Virus record (IMG/VR): IMGVR_UViG_3300044695_005632
Coordinates: 1 to 47,268 of that record
Reading direction: 5' to 3' (one strand)
DNA: 47,268 bases
Origin: a virus
Part shown: piece by piece, positions 41,733 through 47,268 of the stretch
Layout of the letters: every line of letters starts with the position of its first letter
Position numbering within the stretch: position 1 is the stretch's first letter
Made by a program: the position numbers and the translations under genes
The notes under the pieces: model-generated
Database searches by the model: none
Seen by the model: only the letters and a program-made list of their open reading frames with translations
What the model was told of the DNA's origin: nothing

Positions 41733-42460
41733 ATACGAACGCACTCGATTTCTTCGCGTCAGCGTGGCAGAAGTGCTGGCTGTGCGGCGCCGGGCCATCG
41801 GCGCTTGAGATCCACCATATCTGCGGACGCAGGGGCAAGGATCCTCACGACCCGCGGAACCTGTTCCGGATCTGTGCGCACTGCCACCGGCTGTACCACG
41901 ACGGAAGCAGGACCGAGAGGTACATCGCGATCGAGCACGTCCTGTACGCGAAGCGCTCGTGGGATCCGGAGAACTACGACCCTCAGTACCTCGCCTCGAT
42001 AAGAGGTCGCAAGCACCTTGGTGTCGAGCCGCAGATGCCCGACTGGTGGGATTACGACGTCGACCTCTCTGTGGACAGGAAGCCGGTCCCGCAGCCGCGG
42101 CCGCGCATTACTCGTCGAGGTCCTCCGAGGGCCTACGTTCCTTCGGATCATCCCGTCCACGAGTTCCGCAGCGCCATCGCCAAGGCGGCCCTCAGCGCCG
42201 GAGCGTTTCCGACAACGAAGCCCGTCGTCCTCTCCGTGTCGTTCCTGTTCGCCCGGCCGAAGAGCCACCTTCGCAATGGCGTTCCGAAAGACGGCTCGCC
42301 CCTCGTGCCGCAGGCCGACGTAGACAACCTGGCGAAGTCCGTCATGGACGCGCTGACTGCGGTGGCCTACGCAGACGACAAGCTCGTCATGCGTCTGACC
42401 ACCGAGAAGCGCTACGCAACCGTCGATCGTGTAACCGTCAGGGTGCACCATGCCGAGTGA
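41729..42460 (+). CDS. rusA: HNH nuclease-RusA resolvase fusion
   Basis: This 243-residue protein joins two nuclease modules. Residues 1-70 form an HNH/zinc-finger unit with CWLC (16-19), the IHHICGRR metal-His motif near 28-35, NLFRIC and CAHCHRLYH (49-57). From about 140 to the end it is RusA-like: HPVHEFRSAI, VVLSVSFLFARPKSHL, then QADVDNLAKSVMDAL and YADDKLV, holding the metal-binding Asp residues. RusA resolves Holliday junctions, and HNH modules cut DNA in many phage packaging and recombination systems. A fusion would combine nicking and junction resolution. The ATG overlaps the preceding stop, and the linker is proline-rich. Confidence 0.85.
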   Translation: MNTNALDFFASAWQKCWLCGAGPSALEIHHICGRRGKDPHDPRNLFRICAHCHRLYHDGSRTERYIAIEHVLYAKRSWDPENYDPQYLASIRGRKHLGVEPQMPDWWDYDVDLSVDRKPVPQPRPRITRRGPPRAYVPSDHPVHEFRSAIAKAALSAGAFPTTKPVVLSVSFLFARPKSHLRNGVPKDGSPLVPQADVDNLAKSVMDALTAVAYADDKLVMRLTTEKRYATVDRVTVRVHHAE

Positions 42461-42770
42461 CCACCACTTCCTGATCAATGGATGCCGCTGGTTGTGGAGA
42501 TACACGCGCCTCCGCGGAGGTGCTGCCGGATGGACGTTTATGAAGGACCCAAAGAACCAGTCCATCAACGAGCGAGTGCTGATCGATTCGCGGCTGTCTG
42601 GGCGATCTCGCCTGGAGACGGAGATCCATGAGTTTCTTCATGCGGCAAACCCAACCCACAGCGAAGAGCACGTCACGCAGCAAGGACGAGACCTGGCACG
42701 GATCTTGTGGTGCCTCGGATACCGACTCAAGGAGGGCGCAGCCAATGACAGTAAGTCTGGAGTGGCATGA
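42450..42770 (+). CDS. Small zincin-like protein with HExxH motif
   Basis: This 106-residue protein has a clear HExxH motif, EIHEFLHAANPTHSEEH, with zinc-binding His at 60 and 64 and a possible third ligand among Glu72/Glu73/His74. That is the core of a minimal metallopeptidase. The N-terminal half is a small beta-rich part (FLINGCRWLWRYTRL). Similar small HExxH proteins occur next to recombination genes in phages, with unknown targets. It overlaps the end of hnh-rusA and the start of the next gene. Peptidase activity is inferred from the motif only. Confidence 0.65.
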   Translation: MPSDHHFLINGCRWLWRYTRLRGGAAGWTFMKDPKNQSINERVLIDSRLSGRSRLETEIHEFLHAANPTHSEEHVTQQGRDLARILWCLGYRLKEGAANDSKSGVA

Positions 42771-43242
42771 GGTGCTTATGGCCGCACAGATCGGCCTCCA
42801 GCGCGAGGTCGAGTGCATCAAGCGGCTCAGCAAGGACAGGCGCCCGAACATCAGGCACTCGTGGGATCAGTGCGTCAGGGGCGCTCTTGGAGAGCTCGCC
42901 GCCTGCAAGGCCTTGGGCGTGTTCTGGGACGGCAGCGTGAATACGTACAAGACCAAGCCCGACATCGCTCCGAACATCCAGGTTCGGACCCGGCCGGTAG
43001 ACGACGCCAGAACTACCTACGACCTGATTGTGCGCAAGTCCGACAAGGACACAGACACGTTCGTGCTCGTGACTGGTCAGCGCGAGACATTTGTGGTTCG
43101 CGGATGGATCACCGGCAAGATGGCCAAGCTCCCGGAGTACGTGAAGAACTACGACGGACACGAGGAGGCCTGGTTCGTTCCTCGGACGGCGCTTCGCCCC
43201 ATCTCTGAACTCGCCTCACTCCTTCGCGACGGGAGAAACTAA
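42745..43242 (+). CDS. PD-(D/E)XK-type nuclease
   Basis: This 165-residue protein fits the small phage PD-(D/E)XK nuclease pattern. A helix with RGALGELAACKALGVFWDG carries the first Glu, KPDIAPNIQVRTR gives the Asp and the strand ending QVR, and a beta-rich end follows with TFVLVTGQRETFVVRGW. Such proteins are common in phage recombination clusters and may cleave branched or modified DNA. The ATG follows GGAGGG and lies 26 bases inside the preceding frame. The usual catalytic Lys/Glu pair of the core strand appears as Q and R, so activity is uncertain. Confidence 0.65.
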   Translation: MTVSLEWHEVLMAAQIGLQREVECIKRLSKDRRPNIRHSWDQCVRGALGELAACKALGVFWDGSVNTYKTKPDIAPNIQVRTRPVDDARTTYDLIVRKSDKDTDTFVLVTGQRETFVVRGWITGKMAKLPEYVKNYDGHEEAWFVPRTALRPISELASLLRDGRN

Positions 43243-43643
43243 TGGACAAGAAGCTTGTGTACATCGCCAGTCCGTACACGAAGGGCGACCAAGCCCTCAA
43301 CGTGCGATTTCAGATGCGAATCTGGGATGTCCTGCTGGATCTCGGCGTCGTGCCGGTGGCGCCTCTCTGGAGCCACTTCCAGCACATGCATTCGCCGCGG
43401 ACGTACGACGAATGGGTGGCGTACGACAACGAGATCATCAAGAGGTGCGACGTACTCGTTCGACTCGACGCAAACGAGAGTACGCCCGCCGGTCCGTACA
43501 CGATGAGGGAGAGTCCCGGAGCCGATGCAGAGGTGGCGCTGGCGCTATCTCTCGGCAAGCCGGTGTGCTACAGCATTTTCGAACTGGCGTTCTTGCTCGG
43601 GAAGGTGAGTCAACTGGAGGCGATGTCGTGGAGCGAAAGGTAG
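43242..43643 (+). CDS. Nucleoside 2-deoxyribosyltransferase-like protein
   Basis: This 133-residue protein has the fold signature of the nucleoside 2-deoxyribosyltransferase/DUF4406 group. It begins KLVYIASPYTKGD and has PLWSHFQHMH, then YDNEIIKRCDVLVRLD and a final GADAEVALALSLGKPV containing the usual catalytic-region Glu. The family cleaves or exchanges the glycosidic bond of deoxynucleosides. It starts at an ATG that overlaps the previous stop (TAATG). With the next gene and the MazG-like gene at 3748 it suggests control of the dNTP pool. The exact substrate cannot be told. Confidence 0.75.
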   Translation: MDKKLVYIASPYTKGDQALNVRFQMRIWDVLLDLGVVPVAPLWSHFQHMHSPRTYDEWVAYDNEIIKRCDVLVRLDANESTPAGPYTMRESPGADAEVALALSLGKPVCYSIFELAFLLGKVSQLEAMSWSER

Positions 43644-43996
43644 TGACAAACAGGGGGTGTGAGTACAGCACTGGTGCTGTTCGATCCGCAGACGCAGAGT
43701 GCGTGAGATACGACCTGATCAGTCCCATTGGACTGAGGGCCGTTGCGGAAGCGTGCGCAGAGGGCGCGAGAAAGTATTCGGACTACAACTGGGAAAAGGG
43801 GATGCCGGCGAGCGACATGATCAATCATGCGCTTCGTCACGTCTACGAGTTCCTGGAGGGAGACAGGTCGGAGGATCACCTCGGGCATGCTGCATGGAAC
43901 CTGATGGGGGCCATCCACTCCCTTCGCGTGTGGCCCGAGCTCAATGACGGAAGGTTTCGCGGCGAGGGGTGCTCGGCGCCTTGCAGCAAGGAGTAG
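43628..43996 (+). CDS. dATP/dGTP diphosphohydrolase-like protein (DUF5664)
   Basis: This 122-residue protein matches the DUF5664 / dATP-dGTP diphosphohydrolase pattern. It has TGAVRSADAECVRYDLIS, PIGLRAVAEACAEGARKY, NWEKGMP and a helix with NHALRHVYEFLEGD followed by SEDHLGHAAWN. Relatives convert dATP/dGTP to monophosphates, and some belong to phages with altered adenine in DNA. None of the other required genes for such a modification is visible here. The GTG at 43628 follows GGAGGCG; a second GTG at 43643 overlaps the previous stop and is an alternative. Confidence 0.8.
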   Translation: MERKVVTNRGCEYSTGAVRSADAECVRYDLISPIGLRAVAEACAEGARKYSDYNWEKGMPASDMINHALRHVYEFLEGDRSEDHLGHAAWNLMGAIHSLRVWPELNDGRFRGEGCSAPCSKE

Positions 43997-44001
43997 CCCG
44001 A

Positions 44002-44448
44002 ATGGAGGCAAGGATGCCAGACGACCTCGGGCTAGCCGAAGATCTTGAGTCGCCATGGAGGATGTTCCTCGCAGGCGTGCTCTCCGAAACCGTGTCGAAC
44101 TGTCGGTGGCTGTCAGTCGCCGCCGCCGACAAGGAGAAGTGCCGGACTGCAGCCGTTGGGGACAACTTCGGGCGCCGGCTCGTCTGTTCCGCAGTGGCGT
44201 GGAACTGGGTGTTTTCAAGCCCGAAATGCACCCTCGGGTTCCGGCAGGTGTGCGAGGAGCTCGGCATCGAGGAGGACTACGTCAGGCGCCGAATACTGGC
44301 CGACTGCCGCAATCGGGAGGACATAAACCAGGTGGTCCTCTGCGCGATGAGGGACATCCTGCCGACGGTCTGCCGGCGGGCCTGCCCGACGGACTCCCTG
44401 TGCGAGCAGGTTGACTGGAGCATTCCCGGAAAGGCGAGGGCGCTGTGA
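44002..44448 (+). CDS. Conserved hypothetical phage protein
   Basis: This 148-residue protein ends its structured part with FRQVCEELGIEEDYVRRRIL, a short motif I recall from small phage-encoded proteins of unknown function. Most of the rest is helical (LAGVLSETVSNCRWLSVAAA). The C-terminus is Cys-rich (VCRRACPTDSLCEQ). The ATG at 44002 has AAGGAG eight bases upstream; ATG 44014 with GGAGGCAAGG is an equally good start. It is the last gene before the run of membrane proteins and couples to it by GTGA. Function unknown. Confidence 0.65.
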   Translation: MEARMPDDLGLAEDLESPWRMFLAGVLSETVSNCRWLSVAAADKEKCRTAAVGDNFGRRLVCSAVAWNWVFSSPKCTLGFRQVCEELGIEEDYVRRRILADCRNREDINQVVLCAMRDILPTVCRRACPTDSLCEQVDWSIPGKARAL

Positions 44449-44801
44449 CTGCCGAAGAGCTGACTGCCGCCGTTGGCAAGTTTCTGTCGGACGCCAGGGC
44501 AAAGGCGTCCGGCGGCATCACCGTCGCGGAGTTTGGGCAACTGACCGCCCAGGTTCTGTCGATCGCGGTCGCCGGACTGGAGTCGATCCCGGCCGACGGA
44601 GCGTCCAAGAAGGCCTGGGCGGTGCGGTGCGTTGAGCTGCTGTTCGACAGCTGCGCCGACTCCTGCGTCCCGCTGTTCGCGAAGCCGATCTGGTGGCTCG
44701 CCAGGCCGGCGCTCAGGTCTCTCGTCCTGGCGGCAGCTGGCGGCGCCATGGAGCAGATCCTCGCCATGACCAGGGCCGCCGCCCAGGAGCCGAAGGCATG
44801 A
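44445..44801 (+). CDS. Hypothetical amphipathic/membrane-associated protein
   Basis: This 118-residue protein starts at a GTG overlapping the previous stop. It is helical and Ala/Leu-rich with a region that could associate with a membrane (SCVPLFAKPIWWLARPALRSLVLAAAGGA, split by W-W and P residues). It has several cysteines (VRCVELLFDSCADSCV). It opens a run of five overlapping or adjacent genes with membrane segments around a protease. Role unknown; the layout suggests a lysis or envelope function. Confidence 0.65.
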   Translation: MTAEELTAAVGKFLSDARAKASGGITVAEFGQLTAQVLSIAVAGLESIPADGASKKAWAVRCVELLFDSCADSCVPLFAKPIWWLARPALRSLVLAAAGGAMEQILAMTRAAAQEPKA

Positions 44802-45430
44802 CCACTGGTTTCGTTTTGGCCGCAGCGGCAGCAGCGTATGTCCTCTGGTCCAGGCCGCCGTCGACCTATCAGCCTCAGCCCCTCTCTCCCATTGCTCCGC
44901 CCGGCCTTGCTCCGCTGGGGGCGCCGGAGGCCGGAGGCGGCGGACCGCACCCGTTGACTCTGATCGCGATCCTGATGGCCGGCGCGATGGTGGCTTTCGC
45001 AATTCGCGATTCGCGAAAGGACCCGGCGCCACCTCCGATGCCGAGCCCAATCGCAGGCATCGACCTCGTCGGAAAGTTCGTCGGAGACAGGGCCGCAGAG
45101 GACGCCGCAATCACGGCGGAGCTACTTGACCAGCTCGCCTCTGTCATCGAATGGGATGGCCTGCAAGAGTGGAATGGATCTCCGAAGAGCCCGAGGCTCA
45201 AGACCGGCCAGCAACTGGCAGAACTCCGCTCGGTTGCTCGCGAGTACAGAACCTCAGGCGTCAGCCTCGGAGACCGGCAGCCTCTGGCGCGAGATGAGAT
45301 CGCCGCGTACCTCGACAAGGAAGTCGGCAACGACGGCGGGCCGATCGACATGGCAGGCCGAGCGCGATGGATTCGTGCCTTCAGGGCCATCAGCGCCTCC
45401 GCGAGGTCCGCTTCTGGAGGCAGGCAATGA
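44798..45430 (+). CDS. Membrane protein with two transmembrane segments
   Basis: This 210-residue protein has an N-terminal hydrophobic segment (FVLAAAAAAYVLWS), a proline-rich spacer and a second one at about 53-69 (LTLIAILMAGAMVAFAI). The remaining C-terminal part is soluble, charged and helical (ELLDQLASVIEWDGLQEW). Two short helices plus a soluble domain could fit a holin or spanin-like role or a virion membrane protein; the sequence does not decide. It is coupled at both ends by ATGA overlaps, the downstream one with the protease gene. Confidence 0.65.
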   Translation: MTTGFVLAAAAAAYVLWSRPPSTYQPQPLSPIAPPGLAPLGAPEAGGGGPHPLTLIAILMAGAMVAFAIRDSRKDPAPPPMPSPIAGIDLVGKFVGDRAAEDAAITAELLDQLASVIEWDGLQEWNGSPKSPRLKTGQQLAELRSVAREYRTSGVSLGDRQPLARDEIAAYLDKEVGNDGGPIDMAGRARWIRAFRAISASARSASGGRQ

Positions 45431-46560
45431 CAGCTCGGCAGCGATACGCATGGACCGGATCGGCGATCCTGCTCGTGGTCTGCGCCGCGATCCTCGGCCT
45501 GATCGTCGAGCGAGCGGCCGAGGATCGGTCGCCAGGTCCTCAGGGCAGGTTCGGCTACAACCCAAACCCTGGCGAGTCTCGCCGCGTCATCGAGGACTTC
45601 GGCCCTGACGGCCTGTTCTCTTCGGCCGGCGAGGACGCGATCTCTAAGTCAGAGGGCAGGGACACGTTCCTGTACCGGCCCGCGATGAAGGCGCACCACG
45701 CGCTCTACGGAGAGCCGTGGGTGGTCGGCCGTCAGGGCATAGGAGACTGCGTTTCTTGGGGTTGGTCCCACGCAATCTGGATAGCTCTTTGCTGCGACTG
45801 GGAAACCGGTCGCCTGCCGATGCCTCCGCCTCTCGTGGCCACGGAGAGCATCTACGGCGGATCGAGAGTGGAGGCTAGGTCAAGGGATGGGTCCGGGTCT
45901 TCTGCCGTCGGCGGATGGAGCGACGGCAGCTATGGGGCCGCGGCCGCGAGGTTCGTCCGCAACTGGGGGGTGGCGTTCCGCGAGAACGCAGGCGGCCACG
46001 ACCTGACTCAGTACTCGGCAGACAAGGCGAAAAACTGGGGCGCGTATGGCAACGGCGGGCAGAACGACCAGGGGAAGTTTGACCAGTTCGTCAAGTCGCA
46101 CCCGGCCCAGCATGTCGCCGCAGTCGGGACGTTTGAGGAAGCTGCCGCCGCCATCGAGTCTGGCTTTCCTGTCGCCGTATGCAGCTCGCAGGGGTTTGCG
46201 TCTGTCAGGGACAAGGATGGATTCGCGCAGGCATCCGGGCAATGGCAGCACTGCCAGTGCTTCATAGCGGTCAGGTACAAGAAGAACGGGTCGCCCGACG
46301 ACGCGCTGTTGTGCCTCAATTCTTGGGGCCCGGACTGGATAAGCGGAGGCCGTTGGCCAGACGACATGCCAGAGGGCTCGTACTGGGTGCGCCGGTCGGT
46401 CGTCGAGAGAATGCTCGGAGGCCAGGACACAGACTCGTTTGCCGTTGGTTCCGTCGGAGGATTCAAGTGGCGCCCAGTCAGTCACCGCGAGTGGTTCCAG
46501 CCGGCCAGCCGAGCGCAGTCTCAGCCTTCCGCATTCTCCAGCGCAGCCCTGGCATTCTGA
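45427..46560 (+). CDS. Membrane-anchored papain-like cysteine protease
   Basis: This 377-residue protein has one N-terminal hydrophobic helix (SAILLVVCAAILGLIV, about 12-27), which suggests a signal anchor with the enzyme outside the cytoplasm. The catalytic domain shows a papain-like set: Gln103 and Cys108 in GRQGIGDCVSWGWSHA, His275 in GQWQHCQCFIAV, and Asn298 in CLNSWGPDW. GGWSDGSYGAAAARF and ESGFPVAVCSSQGF fill the rest of the fold. The order Cys-His-Asn is right for family C1-like enzymes. No classical peptidoglycan hydrolase is seen elsewhere, and planctomycete walls hold much protein, so a role in lysis or entry is attractive. That function is inference; the fold assignment is stronger. 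Confidence 0.8.
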   Translation: MTARQRYAWTGSAILLVVCAAILGLIVERAAEDRSPGPQGRFGYNPNPGESRRVIEDFGPDGLFSSAGEDAISKSEGRDTFLYRPAMKAHHALYGEPWVVGRQGIGDCVSWGWSHAIWIALCCDWETGRLPMPPPLVATESIYGGSRVEARSRDGSGSSAVGGWSDGSYGAAAARFVRNWGVAFRENAGGHDLTQYSADKAKNWGAYGNGGQNDQGKFDQFVKSHPAQHVAAVGTFEEAAAAIESGFPVAVCSSQGFASVRDKDGFAQASGQWQHCQCFIAVRYKKNGSPDDALLCLNSWGPDWISGGRWPDDMPEGSYWVRRSVVERMLGGQDTDSFAVGSVGGFKWRPVSHREWFQPASRAQSQPSAFSSAALAF

Positions 46561-46567
46561 GGTACGT

Positions 46568-46840
46568 ATGAAGAACGACACTCGTGACGCTCTGCTTTGC
46601 GTGGCGATCGGCATTGCCATCGGGTGGTGGCTGGGCAGCTCTCCCGAGAGCCCTGTCAATCCGAACTCGCAGAGGCCCGTGCTGTCTGCGGTAGGCCGGC
46701 TGGCGAGAACCGCCGCAAGGCTCGGCCTATGGCTCGCTGTGTCCGCCGAGCCCCCACCGCCGCAGCAGCGGCAACTCGTCCACTCGCCGGCCTACGATGC
46801 CGAGGGGCATCCTGTCCTCGATCACAGGGAGGGCTGGTGA
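46568..46840 (+). CDS. Small single-pass membrane protein
   Basis: This 90-residue protein has one hydrophobic segment near the N-terminus (ALLCVAIGIAIGWWLG), a serine/proline linker and a moderately hydrophobic middle (RLGLWLAVSAEPPP). It starts at an ATG after TGAGG just downstream of the protease stop, and its own stop overlaps the next ATG (TGATG). Such a protein next to an exported enzyme may be a holin or spanin component. The family is not recognised. Confidence 0.65.
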   Translation: MKNDTRDALLCVAIGIAIGWWLGSSPESPVNPNSQRPVLSAVGRLARTAARLGLWLAVSAEPPPPQQRQLVHSPAYDAEGHPVLDHREGW

Positions 46841-47070
46841 TGAAAGCTGTCGGTCAACTCCTGATGCTCTCAGTTTTGGCGCTGCTTGTGGTTGAAAACG
46901 GTGGGTCGCCACTCAGGCCCGGCGATGTGATCACGGTTCACGTTCCGCACCGAGGCACGAAGGACTTCGTGGTCCGCGACATGGGCTGGGGATGGATGCT
47001 TGAAAGCCGCGACGGGCTGGTGTGGAACATGCACGCCCTCGGGCGACATCGATGGAAGAAAGCCAAATGA
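46840..47070 (+). CDS. Small exported/membrane protein with beta domain
   Basis: This 76-residue protein begins with a signal-peptide or membrane helix (QLLMLSVLALLVV). A short beta-rich domain follows (RPGDVITVHVPHRGTKDFVV) and a basic end (RHRWKKAK). It overlaps both neighbours (TGATG upstream, ATGA downstream). The small soluble domain would lie outside the cytoplasm. It could be part of a lysis or envelope-penetration complex; nothing more can be said. Confidence 0.65.
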   Translation: MKAVGQLLMLSVLALLVVENGGSPLRPGDVITVHVPHRGTKDFVVRDMGWGWMLESRDGLVWNMHALGRHRWKKAK

Positions 47071-47268
47071 AGCCCATCGACAGCCGCTGGAAGATCGTCG
47101 CCGGAATCGCCGTTCTTCTGTGGGTCGCCCGTCCCGTTCCAGGGATCATCGCCTACCGGCTTGATTCCCAGGAGTGGATGCTCTGGTGGATGAAGATCAT
47201 CGCGCCGACGCTCGCCGGCGGTGGGCTGACGGTGACCTCGCCGTTTTGGTGGATGCTCCTCGAGGTGC
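47067..47268 (+). CDS. Membrane protein, cut by the window end
   Basis: This frame starts with a four-base overlap (ATGA) on the preceding gene and is open to the end of the window (67 codons). It has two hydrophobic stretches (IVAGIAVLLWVARPVPGII and a later WMLWWMKIIAPTLAGGG), typical of a small holin-like protein. Joined to base 1 it continues in frame to a stop at 140, giving a product of about 113 residues. It closes the putative lysis run. Holin identity is a guess based on size, hydrophobicity and context. Confidence 0.7.
   Translation, partial: MKPIDSRWKIVAGIAVLLWVARPVPGIIAYRLDSQEWMLWWMKIIAPTLAGGGLTVTSPFWWMLLEV

Noticed and set aside
43628-43996. Z-genome (2-aminoadenine) system
   Set aside because: Only a DUF5664-type hydrolase is visible; no PurZ-like synthetase, DatZ or DpoZ polymerase was recognised in the window.
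1-47268. CRISPR array, insertion sequence or rRNA
   Set aside because: No regularly spaced repeats, transposase-like frames or rRNA-like segments were seen on either strand.

Overview
The window reads as a nearly complete, probably complete, genome of a GC-rich tailed bacteriophage with podovirus-like gene order and a tyrosine integrase, so it is likely temperate. The most likely host is a planctomycete. The main clue is a host-like secreted protein at 858-1247 whose SSAQAAAEAMAADG / EGVGVGGSPEAAL / VIDQGVAYG pattern I recall from short secreted planctomycete proteins; the style of several hypothetical proteins agrees. The host call rests on memory of protein style, not on a search. The last reading frame (from 47067) continues in frame through the window end into bases 1-140 when the two ends are joined, which suggests a circular contig cut inside a gene.

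Layout. (1) 1-200: tail of the end-spanning membrane-protein gene, then two hairpins between convergent genes. (2) 200-484: a lone reverse-strand membrane protein, flanked by a 16-base near-identical direct repeat. (3) 485-1308: an accessory unit with a G-quadruplex motif on the reverse strand, a sigma-70-like promoter, the secreted protein and its own terminator. (4) 1329-4289: SSB, a tRNA-like element, and small early-type genes including a MazG-like pyrophosphohydrolase. (5) 4327-36571: one long forward block of virion genes: scaffold, major capsid, decoration protein, possible small terminase, large terminase, portal, connector and tail proteins, small virion-type proteins and three giant proteins (2300, 940 and 1115 residues) that look like DNA-ejection/internal virion proteins. 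(6) 36548-37357: reverse-strand integrase, followed by a tRNA 3'-half (37402-37448) that is the probable attP. (7) 37356-44448: recombination and replication block with a RecE-like nuclease, an ERF-type annealing protein, an SF2 helicase, three further junction- or PD-(D/E)XK-type nucleases (one an HNH-RusA fusion), a small zincin, and two nucleotide-metabolism enzymes. (8) 44445-47268 and on into 1-140: a run of small membrane proteins around a membrane-anchored papain-like cysteine protease, which I read as a candidate lysis cassette.

How it fits together. Most genes overlap by 1-4 bases (ATGA, GTGA, TGATG), so the forward strand is a few long, translationally coupled operons. No DNA polymerase, replication initiator, repressor or classical peptidoglycan endolysin is recognisable, so the phage probably uses host replication, and lysis may rely on a protease. 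Points most worth checking are the attP lying at the start of the recE-like gene, a possible RF2-like +1 frameshift joining two tail-gene frames at 16285-16301, the papain-like protease cassette, and the HNH-RusA fusion.
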